This document shows positions 10,003 through 19,678 of a DNA stretch of 64,000 nucleotides, piece after piece (the stretch's first letter is position 1; each line of letters opens with the position of its first letter). Below the pieces are notes generated by a model, which worked only from the letters and a program-made list of their open reading frames with translations, was not told where the DNA came from and ran no database searches. Position numbers and translations under genes: made by a program. Source of the stretch: Pseudomonadota bacterium (GTDB taxonomy: Bacteria; Pseudomonadota; Alphaproteobacteria; Rhizobiales; Rhizobiaceae); NCBI GenBank assembly GCA_020161665.1, contig JAIUPA010000043.1, forward strand, positions 1-64,000. Reading direction: 5' to 3'.

Positions 10003-11370
10003 TTAGTAGGCGTAAGCCTTGAACACCGGCTCGACGGAACCAGCCCATTCGCCCTGATAGAGTGCGAGCAGATCCTCGGCGAGCGTCGCCTTGCGTTCGA
10101 TGATCCCGTCAAGCGGCGCGAGGAAGATGCTTTCGTCATCCCCCGCCGCGTTCTTGATACCACGGGCCTGAAGACCCTTGCGGGCAATCGTCACCGTTTC
10201 GCGGGCCATATCAAAGGCGCTGTGTCCGGCAATGCGGGCGGCAAGTCCCTGTGTCGGCACGCTATCGCGCAGCGTTGTCACGTCCTCGAAGGTCCAGCCA
10301 GAAGTCAACGCGTCGGCGGCGGCAAGCGCTGCGTCATCGTAGAGAAGGCCGACCCAGAAGGCAGGCAGCGCCGTGATATGCGACAGCGGGCCGCCATCGG
10401 CCCCGCGCATTTCAAGGAAGCGCTTCAGGCGCACATCCGGGAAGAGCGTCGAAAGATGGTTCACCCAGTCGCCATGCGTCGGCTGCCACGCGGCAATTTC
10501 GCCCTTCAGCGCGCCGTTCATGAACTGGCGGAAGGTGATGTGGGTACAATTATGGTAGCGCCCGTCGCGGATGACGAAATACATCGGCACATCGAGCGCC
10601 CAGTTGGCGTAATCGGCAAAGCCGAAATCCGGCTTGAAGACGAAGGGCAACTGACCGGCGCGGGCATTGTCGGTATCGCGCCAGATTTCGCCACGCCAGG
10701 AGTGATAGCCGTTCGGCTTTCCATCGGTGAAGGGCGAGGAGGCGAAAAGTGCCGTGGCGATGGCCTGCAGCTTCATGGAAACGCGCATCTTGCGCGCCAT
10801 GTCGGCTTCGCTCGAATAGTCGAGGTTCACCTGAATGGTGGCGCTGCGATACATCATGTCCAGCCCGTGGTGGCCGACCTTCGGCATGTAGGGCGTCATG
10901 ATGGCGTAGCGGGATTTCGGCATGCGTGGCGTTTCATCCAGCGTCCACTTCGGGCTGCCGCCAATGCCGAGGAAGCCGATGCCGAGCGGTTCGGCCACTT
11001 CGCGCAGATGGTCGAGATGGAAACGCGTCTCCGCGTCGGTGTCGAACAGCGTGGCAAGCGGGCCGCCGGAAAGCTCGAACTGGCCGCCGGGCTCAATGGA
11101 AATGGCCCCGTTGCCGGTGGGTTCGGCAAGGCCGATAATATGGGCGCCGTCGTTGATCGGCTCCCAGCCAATGCGCTCGCGCATCCCGATAAGCAGGGCC
11201 TCGATGCCGCCCTCATAGGGAACGGGACGGTTGCCATCGCGATAAAACACGAATTTCTCGTGTTCCGTGCCAATGCGAAAACGCGAAGACGGCTTGCAGC
11301 CTTCTTCCATGTAAGCGGTCAGCTCGGAAGCTTCGGTCAGCGGCGTATCATCGGTCGTGTCGCGAGCCAT
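10003..11370 (-). CDS. gshA: Glutamate--cysteine ligase, plant/alphaproteobacterial type
   Basis: At 455 aa this matches the plant-type GCL group found in Rhizobiales rather than the enterobacterial GshA. Diagnostic segments are FRIGTEHEKFVFYRDG near the N-terminus, GAISIEPGGQFELSGGPLAT (glutamate and ATP site), SPKWTLDETPRMPKSRYAIM, TIQVNLDYSSEADM, and SSPFTDGKPNGYHSWRGEIW. It makes gamma-glutamylcysteine from Glu and Cys with ATP, the first step of glutathione synthesis. The gene stands alone, with about 190 bases of upstream sequence before the rsmE stop. gshB is not in the window. Confidence 0.95.
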   Translation of the reverse strand: MARDTTDDTPLTEASELTAYMEEGCKPSSRFRIGTEHEKFVFYRDGNRPVPYEGGIEALLIGMRERIGWEPINDGAHIIGLAEPTGNGAISIEPGGQFELSGGPLATLFDTDAETRFHLDHLREVAEPLGIGFLGIGGSPKWTLDETPRMPKSRYAIMTPYMPKVGHHGLDMMYRSATIQVNLDYSSEADMARKMRVSMKLQAIATALFASSPFTDGKPNGYHSWRGEIWRDTDNARAGQLPFVFKPDFGFADYANWALDVPMYFVIRDGRYHNCTHITFRQFMNGALKGEIAAWQPTHGDWVNHLSTLFPDVRLKRFLEMRGADGGPLSHITALPAFWVGLLYDDAALAAADALTSGWTFEDVTTLRDSVPTQGLAARIAGHSAFDMARETVTIARKGLQARGIKNAAGDDESIFLAPLDGIIERKATLAEDLLALYQGEWAGSVEPVFKAYAY

Positions 11371-11557
11371 AAAACCTGTCTCGAATGGAAAACTTCACCT
11401 TAGCGACAAGCCTCTGAACCGGAAACTGTTCATTGGCAAGTGAATTTCTTTCGAAGATCGTTCAAAAAAACAATCCATATTGCCGCGCCCTGATGAAATA
11501 GGCGCGCGAAGAGGTCGCTGCCAGAGGCAAAGCAAAATGATTTCAAGGGCGGTGTGA

Positions 11558-12295
11558 TCAGTCCCAATCGCCGAGCATGGCCTGCACCAGTGCCATCGCG
11601 GCGACGGCCGCGGTGTCGGCGCGCAGGATACGGGGGCCAAGCGGAATGGCGGTGACGAAGGCAAGGGAGCGCAGATGCTGGCGCTCCTCTTCGGAAAATC
11701 CGCCTTCCGGCCCGATGAGGAGGGCGACTGGCTGGCCTTTCAGGGCTTGCAGCGCGGGCAGGGGATTGTTGGTTTCAGCACCCTCGTCACAGAAAAGAAG
11801 GTGGCGGGTGGGGTCCCAGTGGTCCAGCACATCGCGCAGCTTCTTAGGGTCGCGCAGGTCCGGCACGGAAATCACGCCGCACTGTTCCGCCGCCTCGGTC
11901 ACGTTGGCGCGCAGTCGCTCCATGCTGGTGATCTTGCCCTGCACATGCTGGGTCATCACCGGCTGCATCACGCCAGCCCCCATTTCCACGGCCTTCTGCA
12001 CCATGTAGTCCATGCGGCCCACTTTCAGCGGCGCAAAGAGATAGTGAAGGTCGGGCATCGGCGTCTGTGCCCGGGTCAGTTCCTGTGCCACAAGCACGAT
12101 CTTCTTGCGGGTCGGGAAGGTGACATGCGCCAGCCATTCGCCATCGCGGCCGTTAAACAGCAGAACCTCGGCCCCGTCTTCCATGCGCAGCACATTGGCG
12201 AGATAGTTGAACTGGTCCGGATCGGCGGCAATGGCCGCTCCCGCCTGAAGCGGAGCGTCGATGAACAGGCGTTGCAGGCGAAAATTGGCGCGCAT
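11558..12295 (-). CDS. rsmE: 16S rRNA (uracil-1498-N3)-methyltransferase
   Basis: A 245-aa SPOUT-fold protein. The N-terminal PUA-like part includes [19 protein letters not shown]. The C-terminal knot carries [13 protein letters not shown] and [16 protein letters not shown], the two SAM-binding loops of RsmE. It methylates N3 of U1498 in 16S rRNA, at the decoding centre. The start lies 5 bases past the stop of the PiT transporter gene, so it is probably the third gene of a Nudix-PiT-rsmE transcript. The small overlap-like spacing is seen directly; any functional link to phosphate transport is not implied. Confidence 0.95.
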   Translation of the reverse strand: MRANFRLQRLFIDAPLQAGAAIAADPDQFNYLANVLRMEDGAEVLLFNGRDGEWLAHVTFPTRKKIVLVAQELTRAQTPMPDLHYLFAPLKVGRMDYMVQKAVEMGAGVMQPVMTQHVQGKITSMERLRANVTEAAEQCGVISVPDLRDPKKLRDVLDHWDPTRHLLFCDEGAETNNPLPALQALKGQPVALLIGPEGGFSEEERQHLRSLAFVTAIPLGPRILRADTAAVAAMALVQAMLGDWD

Positions 12296-12300
12296 GGGTT

Positions 12301-13842
12301 TCAGATGATGAAGGGTGACAGAACGAGATAGACGAGGGCGGAAATCAGCGCCGCCGTCGGCAGCGTGATGAGCCAGGCGGCGAGAATGGTCAAGACGTGG
12401 CTGCGGCGCACGAGGCGGCGGCGGCGCACTTCATCCGGATTATGCTCCGGCAGCAATTTCGCGGAACCGGCCTTCTTCTTGATGTAGTCGACGCGCCGCG
12501 CCGAATTGCGGGTATACCATTCGCGAAAGAAGCCGACGCCGAACACCGCACCGATGGAAATATGCGTGGTACTGACCGGCAGGCCGACGCTGATGGCGGC
12601 AATCACCGTCAATGCGGTTGCCAAAAGCACGCAAAAGGCGCGCATCGGGTTGAGCCGGGTGATTTCCTCGCCAACGAGACGGATAAGCGGCGGCCCGAAC
12701 AGAACCAGCCCGACCGAGATGCCGAAACCGCCGATCACCATCACCCACATGGGGACGGTGGCGTCACCACCATGGCTCGCGCCGCTTAACGTCTTGACGA
12801 TCGCCCCAACCGGCCCGACAGCGTTGGAAATATCGTTGGCACCATGCGCGAAGGACAAAAGCACCGCCGCACCGATCAGCGGCAGGCGAAAAAGCTTGCG
12901 TAGCGACTGGTTGCGGTTTTCAAGCCCCTCGGCCTGACGTAGGATCAGCGGCCGGGTGATGGCAAACACCAGAACGCCGACCCCGACGCCAATGGCCAGC
13001 GACGCGGACAGGGTTAGGGTAAACGGTCGTCCGTCGAGCGTCACGGCGAGATAGGTGGCAAAGCTGCCCGCCATCGTGGAGACGAGCATCGGCACCCAGG
13101 CCTTGGCCGCCGCGATCTTGTCGGCGCGGTAGATCACCGTTTCCTTGACGACGTAGAGCAGAAGCGCGGCAATCACACCGGCAATCAGCGGGGTAATCAG
13201 CCAGCCACCGGCAATGCGGGCGACGGCCAGCCACTGCACGGCAGAAGGCCCGGCGGCGGCAATTGCCGTGCCGCACACCGCGCCGATGATCGAATGCGTG
13301 GTGGAAATCGGCGCGCGGATCATGTTGGCGATGTTGACCCAGACAGCGGCTCCGGCCAGCGCCGAAATCATGATGGCGATGAAAACATGCGGATCGGCCA
13401 ATTGCGCCTGATCCACCAGCCCATCGGAAATCGTGCTGACCACGTTGTTGCCGGAAATCAGGGCTCCGGCCACTTCGAAGATCGCAGCAAGCCCGAGCGC
13501 CACGCCCATCGACAAGGCCCCGGCCCCCACCGTCGGCCCCATGTTGTTGTTGATGTCGTTTGCGCCGATATTCATGGCCATGTAGGCGGCAATGATGCCC
13601 GCCGCCACGACGACGCCCGCGCCCGGCTCGCCCATCATGAATCCGGCGCCAATCAGCCCGGCCATCACCAGTGCCACAAGTGCAAAGGCTGGAGAGGCCA
13701 GCCGCTGCATGAAGTGCAGCGACGCTTCCTCCGTGCGGGCGAGCTTTTCCAGATCCTTGTCGAGCGTCGGCTTGGCTGCCGGTTTGGCAGCCGACTTGCC
13801 TCCGGACTTGCCAGAGGGCGCGCCTTGCGGGGAAACGGCCAT
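12301..13842 (-). CDS. PiT-family inorganic phosphate transporter
   Basis: A 513-aa membrane protein with two inverted PiT signature loops: [20 protein letters not shown] in the first half and [20 protein letters not shown] in the second. PiT carriers are constitutive low-affinity importers of metal phosphate driven by protons. The first ~45 residues are cytosolic and rich in K, A, G and S. The C-terminal cytosolic stretch [20 protein letters not shown] precedes the last helices. I set the start at ATG 13842, one base after the Nudix stop (TGA-T-ATG); an in-frame start at 13893 would lie inside that gene. No PHO box was seen. Confidence 0.92.
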   Translation of the reverse strand: MAVSPQGAPSGKSGGKSAAKPAAKPTLDKDLEKLARTEEASLHFMQRLASPAFALVALVMAGLIGAGFMMGEPGAGVVVAAGIIAAYMAMNIGANDINNNMGPTVGAGALSMGVALGLAAIFEVAGALISGNNVVSTISDGLVDQAQLADPHVFIAIMISALAGAAVWVNIANMIRAPISTTHSIIGAVCGTAIAAAGPSAVQWLAVARIAGGWLITPLIAGVIAALLLYVVKETVIYRADKIAAAKAWVPMLVSTMAGSFATYLAVTLDGRPFTLTLSASLAIGVGVGVLVFAITRPLILRQAEGLENRNQSLRKLFRLPLIGAAVLLSFAHGANDISNAVGPVGAIVKTLSGASHGGDATVPMWVMVIGGFGISVGLVLFGPPLIRLVGEEITRLNPMRAFCVLLATALTVIAAISVGLPVSTTHISIGAVFGVGFFREWYTRNSARRVDYIKKKAGSAKLLPEHNPDEVRRRRLVRRSHVLTILAAWLITLPTAALISALVYLVLSPFII

Positions 13843-13843
13843 A

Positions 13844-14341
13844 TCAGAGATCTCGCCGCGTGATGGTGGGCTCTTCCGGTGCCAGATTGCCAAAACTGCG
13901 GATCATGCGTTTGAGGCCGGGTTCCTTGACCAGTTCCGCCGCCTCACGCGGCCTCAGGAAAACGCGATTTCTCTCCTTGCACTCGGGAAAATCATCCTCA
14001 AGCGCGCTGACCTCCAGCGTATAGACCTGCACGCGGGTATCCACCTCAAGGCCGTTTCGCAGGCGCTTCTGGTAGTTGAAATGGCCAAGCGGTTGCTGCT
14101 GAACGCGCCCGCGCACGCCCGCTTCTTCGTAGGCTTCCTGCGCCGCGACCTCATGCGAGGGCTTGTCGCCCATCGGCCAGCCCTTGGGGATAACCCAGCG
14201 CCCGGTTTCGCGGCTGGTCACCAGCATGATCTCCAGCTTGCCCTCCGGCCCGATGCGATGGCACAGCGCGCCATATTGCTGGCGCGGCGGTCGGCGCACC
14301 ATCAGCATGACGTTCGATGCTATGCGTTCAAACAGGCCCAA
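13844..14341 (-). CDS. Nudix hydrolase, DIPP-like, with a divergent Nudix box
   Basis: A 165-aa protein with the order GALCHRIG, MLVTSRETGRWVIPKGWPMG, then a Nudix box reading GWPMGDKPSHEVAAQEAYEEAGV. Against the consensus GX5EX7REUXEEXGU, the first Glu is Lys and the Arg is Gln, while the metal-binding EAYEE core is kept. The WVIPKGWPM lead-in is typical of diphosphoinositol/dinucleotide polyphosphate hydrolases in Rhizobiales. The start appears to be TTG 14341 with GGATG about 10 bases upstream; ATGs 11 and 13 codons in are alternatives. It is the first gene of a run with the PiT carrier and rsmE. Confidence 0.85.
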   Translation of the reverse strand: MGLFERIASNVMLMVRRPPRQQYGALCHRIGPEGKLEIMLVTSRETGRWVIPKGWPMGDKPSHEVAAQEAYEEAGVRGRVQQQPLGHFNYQKRLRNGLEVDTRVQVYTLEVSALEDDFPECKERNRVFLRPREAAELVKEPGLKRMIRSFGNLAPEEPTITRRDL

Positions 14342-14436
14342 CCGGTGATCATCCTTTCGTGTTGCAAATCAGTTGAAAGAACCGTGCCGCAGTGCTGCGC
14401 GCGGTTCAAGTGCGTCATTGGAATAAGCACACGTTA

Positions 14437-15333
14437 TCAGTTGTCCCAATAGGGGTGCGGCCCGTAAATCTGGGCCAGATAGTCAATAAAGAGCCTCACC
14501 TTGGCGGGCAGGAACTCGCGGCTGGGGTAAACGGCGGAGAGCGAAACCCCGCGTGTACTTTCATAGCCCGGCAGAACCTGCAGCAGCTTACCCGATTTAA
14601 GCTCCTCGCCAATATCCCAGGTGGAGCGTAGCGCAATGCCGATGCCGCCAATCACGGCTTCGCGGATCACCTCGCTTGAATTGGTCACAAGACGGCCCTG
14701 CGGCTTCAGCGTCACCGGCCCGTCGGGACCAATCAGCCGCCAGCTTTCATTGTTGTGGGCCGGAAGGCAGGCGTGCTCACGCAATTCGTCGAGCGTTTTC
14801 GGCATGCCGTGGTGCGCCACATAATCGGTGGACGCGCACAAGATACGCCGAACCGGGGCGAGACGGCGCGCCACCAGCGTCGAGTCGGAAAGATCGGCAA
14901 TGCGAATGGCGAGGTCGTAACCACCGCCGACGAGATCGGTAAAACCATCCGAAAGCTCAAGCTGCACGGTGAGTTCGGGATGCGCATCCATGAAGGCCAG
15001 GAGATGCGGCGCGACATGCATGCGCCCGAACGAGGTGGGGGCGGACACCTTCAGCGTCCCTTGCACCTTGGCCGAGCGTCCCGAAACAAAGGCTTCCGCC
15101 TCCTCGATGCCGGAGAGAATGGATTGAACACGGGCAAAAAAGCCCTGTCCGGCTTCGGTGAGCGCAATCTGGCGGGTCGTTCGTTGCAGAAGCCGTGTCC
15201 CGAGCCTGTCTTCCAGCCGCTTGATGCGCTTGGAGACGACGGCAGGCGAAAGCCCCAGCGCCCGCCCGGCCATGGACATGGAGTTGCACGAAGCGACGCG
15301 CACGAAGATTTCCAGATCACCCAGATTGGTCAT
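14437..15333 (-). CDS. LysR-family regulator divergent from glcDEF
   Basis: The DNA-binding domain (LGDLEIFVRVASCNSMSMAG, LGLSPAVVSKRIKRLEDRLG, TRLLQRTTRQIALTEAG) and the effector domain (LKVSAPTSFGRMHVAPHLLA, YDLAIRIADLSDSTLVARRL) place it in the large CrgA/DsdC-like LysR clade. The start at ATG 15333 (MTNLGDLEIF) fits the family N-terminus; the in-frame extension to 15354 adds seven residues. It lies head-to-head with glcD, 113 bases apart, the classic arrangement for a LysR protein controlling its neighbour. I infer it regulates glcDEF in response to glycolate or a related hydroxy acid. Confidence 0.85.
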   Translation of the reverse strand: MTNLGDLEIFVRVASCNSMSMAGRALGLSPAVVSKRIKRLEDRLGTRLLQRTTRQIALTEAGQGFFARVQSILSGIEEAEAFVSGRSAKVQGTLKVSAPTSFGRMHVAPHLLAFMDAHPELTVQLELSDGFTDLVGGGYDLAIRIADLSDSTLVARRLAPVRRILCASTDYVAHHGMPKTLDELREHACLPAHNNESWRLIGPDGPVTLKPQGRLVTNSSEVIREAVIGGIGIALRSTWDIGEELKSGKLLQVLPGYESTRGVSLSAVYPSREFLPAKVRLFIDYLAQIYGPHPYWDN

Positions 15334-15446
15334 GAATTTCCACCCGGACGGCAATAAACCGCCTTATTTTCTTCTGAATTGTCATAAGTGATTAGCATTT
15401 GTTCGGCGAACTGCAAACTGCTACGACATGGCCGGGAGGATGCCGC

Positions 15447-16886
15447 ATGAGTGGAGCTATCGGATTTCTGGAACCGCGCGCCGATGTCTTGGCTCGTCGC
15501 AAGATGATCATTGATGATCTGGCCGAGCTTTTGCCGCGGGACGGGCTGATTGCCGAGCCGCGTCGCCTTGTGCCTTACGAGACGGACGGCTTCATCTCCT
15601 ATCGCCGCCTGCCGCTCGCCGTGGCACTGCCGCGGAATACGGCGGAGGTCGCCGCTGTCATGAAATATTGCCACCGTTATGGCGTGCCGGTCGTGCCGCG
15701 CGGCGCGGGCACGTCGCTTTCGGGCGGGGCCATTCCCCAGGAAGATGCGGTGGTGCTGTGCCTCTCGGCCATGACCCGCATTCTCGAACTCGACTATGCC
15801 AACCGCACGGCAACCGTTGAGGCAGGCGTTACCAATCTTTCGATTTCCGATGCCGCAGGCCCGGCGGGCTATTTCTATGCTCCGGACCCGTCCTCGCAGC
15901 TGGCCTGCACCATTGGTGGCAATATCGGCATGAATTCCGGTGGCGCGCATTGCCTGAAATACGGTGTCACCACCAACAATCTGCTCGGCGTCAAAATGGT
16001 GCTGGTCGATGGCTCGGTGATTGACATCGGCGGCAAGCATCTCGATAGCGCGGGCCTTGATCTGCTTGGCCTCGTCTGCGGCTCGGAAGGGCAGCTCGGC
16101 ATCGTCACCGAAGCGACGGTGCGGCTGATTGCCAAGCCGGAGGGCGCCCGCCCGGTGCTCTTCGGGTTCGACACGTCGGAAGAAGCGGGTGCCTGCGTCG
16201 CCGATATTATCGGCTCCGGCATCATTCCCGTCGCCATCGAGTTCATGGACAAGCCGGCCATCGAAATCTGCGAGGCCTTTGCCCATGCCGGTTATCCGCT
16301 GGATGTCGGGGCGCTTCTGATCGTCGAGGTTGAAGGCTCGGATGCCGACATGGCCGCGCAACTCGAAGCCATCGTCACCATCGCCCGCCGCCATGGCGTG
16401 AAAGTGGTGCGCGAAAGCCAATCGGCCATGGAAGCCGCCGCCATCTGGAAGGGGCGCAAATCGGCCTTTGGCGCCACGGGCCGCATTGCCGATTACATTT
16501 GCATGGATGGCACGGTGCCGCTCGGGCAATTGCCCTATGTGCTGAAACGCACGGGCGAAATCGTCGCGCACTATGGCCTGCGCGTCGCCAATGTCTTCCA
16601 TGCGGGCGATGGCAACATGCACCCGCTGATCCTTTATAACGCCAACGATCCGCAGGATGCGGCCAATGCGGAAGCGGCGGGCATGGACATTTTGAAGCTC
16701 TGTGTCGAGGCCGGTGGCTGCCTCACCGGCGAGCATGGTGTTGGCATCGAAAAGCGTGACCTCATGAACCACCAATATGCCAAGGTCGACCTCGACCAGC
16801 AGATGGCAGTGCGCGCGGCTTTTGATCCGGGCTGGCTGCTCAATCCCTCCAAGGTTTTCCCGCTGGAAGGGCGGTCAAACGCATGA
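15447..16886 (+). CDS. glcD: Glycolate oxidase (D-2-hydroxyacid dehydrogenase) FAD subunit GlcD
   Basis: 479 aa with the two-domain FAD-linked oxidase layout. The FAD_binding_4 part shows YETDGFISYRRLPLAVALPR, VVPRGAGTSLSGGAIP, IGGNIGMNSGGAHCLKYGVT and CGSEGQLGIVTEATVRL; the C-terminal oxidase part has VFHAGDGNMHPLILYN and GCLTGEHGVGIEKR. GlcD oxidises glycolate or D-lactate and works with GlcE and GlcF at the membrane. I chose ATG 15447 with GGGAGGA 7 bases upstream; an earlier frame opening at 15399 is not a good start. It overlaps glcE by ATGA. Confidence 0.95.
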   Translation: MSGAIGFLEPRADVLARRKMIIDDLAELLPRDGLIAEPRRLVPYETDGFISYRRLPLAVALPRNTAEVAAVMKYCHRYGVPVVPRGAGTSLSGGAIPQEDAVVLCLSAMTRILELDYANRTATVEAGVTNLSISDAAGPAGYFYAPDPSSQLACTIGGNIGMNSGGAHCLKYGVTTNNLLGVKMVLVDGSVIDIGGKHLDSAGLDLLGLVCGSEGQLGIVTEATVRLIAKPEGARPVLFGFDTSEEAGACVADIIGSGIIPVAIEFMDKPAIEICEAFAHAGYPLDVGALLIVEVEGSDADMAAQLEAIVTIARRHGVKVVRESQSAMEAAAIWKGRKSAFGATGRIADYICMDGTVPLGQLPYVLKRTGEIVAHYGLRVANVFHAGDGNMHPLILYNANDPQDAANAEAAGMDILKLCVEAGGCLTGEHGVGIEKRDLMNHQYAKVDLDQQMAVRAAFDPGWLLNPSKVFPLEGRSNA

Positions 16887-18082
16887 CGGTTCTTCTCGCT
16901 CCTGAAACCACCGCTGACGCGGCGACGATCATCCGCGATGCGGCCAGCTCTGGCACGAAGCTGCGGCTGGCCGGTGGCGGCACGCGCCTTTGTCCCGGTG
17001 CCGATGACGAAATGCCGGTGCTTTCAGTGCGCGCCCTCACCGGGATCGTCGCCTATAACCCGGCGGAAATGGTGATGACGGCGAAAGCCGGAACGCCGCT
17101 GGCCGAAGTGGAGGCGGCGCTTGAGGCCAACGGCCAGATGCTGCCCTTTGAGCCGATGGATCACCGCCCGCTGCTCGGCACCGCAGGCGAGCCGACCATC
17201 GGCGGCGTCTTCGCGGCCAATGTCTCCGGTCCGCGCCGACTGGTGGCGGGCGCGGCCCGCGACAGCCTGCTCGGTGTAACCTTCCTCAATGGTGTGGGCG
17301 AAGAGGTGAAGGCCGGTGGCCGGGTGATGAAAAACGTCACGGGTCTGGATCTCGTCAAGCTGATGGCCGGTTCACGCGGCACGCTGGGCCTTTTGAGCGA
17401 AGTCACCTTCCGCGTGTTGCCAGTGCCGCGCGCCGTCGAAACCGTAGTGATTGCCGGGCTGGATGATGCCCATGCGGCGGCAGCCATGGCCACCGCCATG
17501 TCCTTGTCCGTGGAAGTCTCGGGGGCGGCCCATCTGCCCTTCATCGTCGCCGGGCGCTTTTCGCTCGGTGCAGGGCACGAAGGCTCGGCCACGGTTCTGC
17601 GGATCGAGGGTCTGCCGCATTCGGTTCCGGCCCGCGCCGAAAAGCTGGTTGAGGCGCTGAAATCCTTCGGTCCGGTTTCCCGTCTCGGTGCAGATGAAAG
17701 CAAAGTTTTGTGGTGCGAAATCCGCGATGCGCTGCCCTATGCCGCCAACCGCGACAAGGCGCTCTGGCGCATTTCGGTGGCCCCGACGGCAGGCCATCAG
17801 CTGATGGGGGCCATGCGCCTTCAGGCGGCCGCCGACTCCTTCTTTGACTGGCAGGGCGGCCTGATCTGGTTGCAGATGGAAGCCTCGGTGGAGGCCGATT
17901 TCCTGCGTCGCGCCATCGGTCATCTCGGTGGCGGCCACGCAACGCTGGTGCGCGCCAGTTCTGCCCAGCGCTATGGCGTGCCCGCTTTTGAGCCACCGGC
18001 CCCGGGTGTGGCGGCGCTCAATGCCCGCATCGTCGCGAAATTCGATCCCTCGGGTGTCTTCGTCGGCGGAGGAAATGTCTGA
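16883..18082 (+). CDS. glcE: Glycolate oxidase FAD-binding subunit GlcE
   Basis: 399 aa, resembling a shortened GlcD: the FAD_binding_4 fold is visible (KLRLAGGGTRLCPGADDEM, MVMTAKAGTPLAEVEAAL, GTAGEPTIGGVFAANVSGPR, GRVMKNVTGLDLVKLMAGSRG), while the GlcD-type C-terminal catalytic region is degenerate. This is normal for GlcE, which is required for activity but is not the catalytic centre. Start and stop overlap both neighbours (ATGA with glcD and TGATG with glcF), indicating one translationally coupled operon. Confidence 0.93.
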   Translation: MTVLLAPETTADAATIIRDAASSGTKLRLAGGGTRLCPGADDEMPVLSVRALTGIVAYNPAEMVMTAKAGTPLAEVEAALEANGQMLPFEPMDHRPLLGTAGEPTIGGVFAANVSGPRRLVAGAARDSLLGVTFLNGVGEEVKAGGRVMKNVTGLDLVKLMAGSRGTLGLLSEVTFRVLPVPRAVETVVIAGLDDAHAAAAMATAMSLSVEVSGAAHLPFIVAGRFSLGAGHEGSATVLRIEGLPHSVPARAEKLVEALKSFGPVSRLGADESKVLWCEIRDALPYAANRDKALWRISVAPTAGHQLMGAMRLQAAADSFFDWQGGLIWLQMEASVEADFLRRAIGHLGGGHATLVRASSAQRYGVPAFEPPAPGVAALNARIVAKFDPSGVFVGGGNV

Positions 18083-19404
18083 TGCAAACGCATTTTACCC
18101 CGACCCAGCTCTCCGATCCGCGCGTGGCCGAAGCCGAAAAGATTTTGCGCAAATGCGTGCATTGCGGCTTTTGCACCGCCACCTGTCCCACTTATGTAAC
18201 GCTTGGCAGCGAGCTCGATAGCCCGCGCGGGCGCATCTACCTCATCAAGGACATGCTGGAAAACGGTCGCGCCGCCGACAAGGAAGTGGTCACCCACATC
18301 GACCGTTGCCTGTCGTGCCTGTCCTGCACCACCACCTGTCCGTCGGGCGTCGATTACATGCACCTGATCGACCACGCCCGCATCCATATCGAGGAAACCT
18401 ATCGCCGCCCGGTGCTGGACCGGCTGACGCGCGGGCTTCTGGCTGCCATCCTGCCGCATCGCAAACGCTTCACCTTGGCGTTGAAACTCGCCGCCTTTGG
18501 CAAACCGTTCGTGGGGTTGATCGACAAGGTTCCGGCGCTCGCCCCCTTTGCCGCCATGCTGCGTCTTGCCCCGGAAAAGGCGCATGAGCCGACGCCGTTT
18601 ACCCGTGCCTGCACCCATGTGACGCTGGCCGCCCCCAAGGGCCGCGTTGCCATGCTGACGGGTTGCGCCCAGCCGGTGCTTGATCCGGGCATCAACACGG
18701 CGGCCATCCGCCTGCTGGTGCGCATGGGGGTCGAAGTGGTTCTGCCGGAAGGCGAGGGCTGCTGCGGCGCGCTGACCCATCATATGGGCAAGGAAGAGGC
18801 AGCGCTCGCCTCGGCCCGCCGCAATGTCGATATCTGGGCCTCGGAAATCGATGCGGGGGATCTGGATGCCATCCTCATCACCACATCAGGCTGCGGCACG
18901 GTCATCAAGGATTACGGCCATCTGCTGCGCCATGATCCGGCCTATGCCGAAAAGGCTGCCCGCGTGGCGGCAAAAGCCAAGGACATCACCGAATATCTGG
19001 CGACCCTCGATCTGCCGGAACTGCCGGCAAACGGCCTGACGGTTGCCTATCACTCGGCCTGTTCGCTCCAGCACGGCCAGAAGATCACGGCTCTGCCGAA
19101 AACGCTTCTGAAAAAGGCGGGCTTTACGGTGCGCGATCCGGCGGAAGGCCATCTCTGCTGTGGCTCGGCTGGCACCTACAACATGCTGCAGCCGGAACTC
19201 TCCGGCCAGTTGAAGGCCCGCAAGGTGAAAAACATCGAGGCAACGAAACCGGATATCGTCGCGGCGGGCAATATCGGCTGCATGACGCAGATCGGTTCGG
19301 GAACCGCGCTGCCGGTGGTCCACACCGCCGAACTGCTGGACTGGGCCTATGGCGGCGACAAGCCGGAAAAATTGGCCAGCTTCAAGGACCTGCCTTCGCC
19401 GTAA
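18082..19404 (+). CDS. glcF: Glycolate oxidase iron-sulfur subunit GlcF
   Basis: 440 aa with two [4Fe-4S] ferredoxin motifs, CVHCGFCTATCPTY (about residue 26) and CLSCLSCTTTCPSG (about residue 77). These are followed by two CCG domains (GCCGALTHHMGKEE and LCCGSAGTYNMLQPE) of the heterodisulfide-reductase/GlpC type. GlcF passes electrons from the flavin subunits to the membrane quinone pool. It is the last gene of the glc operon. A strong hairpin with TTTT lies at 19632-19655, after an intervening RIME-like repeat. Confidence 0.95.
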   Translation: MQTHFTPTQLSDPRVAEAEKILRKCVHCGFCTATCPTYVTLGSELDSPRGRIYLIKDMLENGRAADKEVVTHIDRCLSCLSCTTTCPSGVDYMHLIDHARIHIEETYRRPVLDRLTRGLLAAILPHRKRFTLALKLAAFGKPFVGLIDKVPALAPFAAMLRLAPEKAHEPTPFTRACTHVTLAAPKGRVAMLTGCAQPVLDPGINTAAIRLLVRMGVEVVLPEGEGCCGALTHHMGKEEAALASARRNVDIWASEIDAGDLDAILITTSGCGTVIKDYGHLLRHDPAYAEKAARVAAKAKDITEYLATLDLPELPANGLTVAYHSACSLQHGQKITALPKTLLKKAGFTVRDPAEGHLCCGSAGTYNMLQPELSGQLKARKVKNIEATKPDIVAAGNIGCMTQIGSGTALPVVHTAELLDWAYGGDKPEKLASFKDLPSP

Positions 19405-19517
19405 GGCTGCCAACAGGGATTACCGGATGAGGGGCAATCTTTCTCAGGCTCGCGCCAACAAAAAAGCCGCCCCGAACGAGGGCGACTTGAAGTTGATGAA
19501 AAACCCTGCTTCATCCA

Positions 19518-19636
19518 CCTCCGTCATCCTCGGGCTTGACCCGAGGATCCATCATTTCAATGACTTATGGATGGTCGGGTCAAGCCCGACCATGACGAAA
19601 TGAGAAGTTTGCGACCCTTGTCACAAGTCTGAGCCC
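19518..19636 (+). repeat. RIME-like twin-palindrome element, copy B
   Basis: Hairpins ATCCTCGGG-CTTGA-CCCGAGGAT (about 19526-19548) and ATGGTCGGG-TCAAG-CCCGACCAT (about 19571-19593) share the layout of copies at 27.5 and 52.9 kb. Downstream similarity with the 52.9-kb copy runs on through GACC-TTGTCA-AAGTC to about 19630. It fills most of the 274 bases between glcF and the first L,D-transpeptidase gene. Confidence 0.8.
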
Positions 19637-19655
19637 GGCTGAGAGCCGGGCTTTT
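19632..19655 (+). terminator. Hairpin terminator for glcDEF
   Basis: AGCCCGGCT-GAG-AGCCGGGCT is a perfect 9-bp stem followed by TTTT on the plus strand, lying between the convergent glcF and L,D-transpeptidase genes. It may also end leftward transcription, although no T run exists on that strand. Confidence 0.65.
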
Positions 19656-19678
19656 GCATTTCATAGAAAGCGCGCTTC

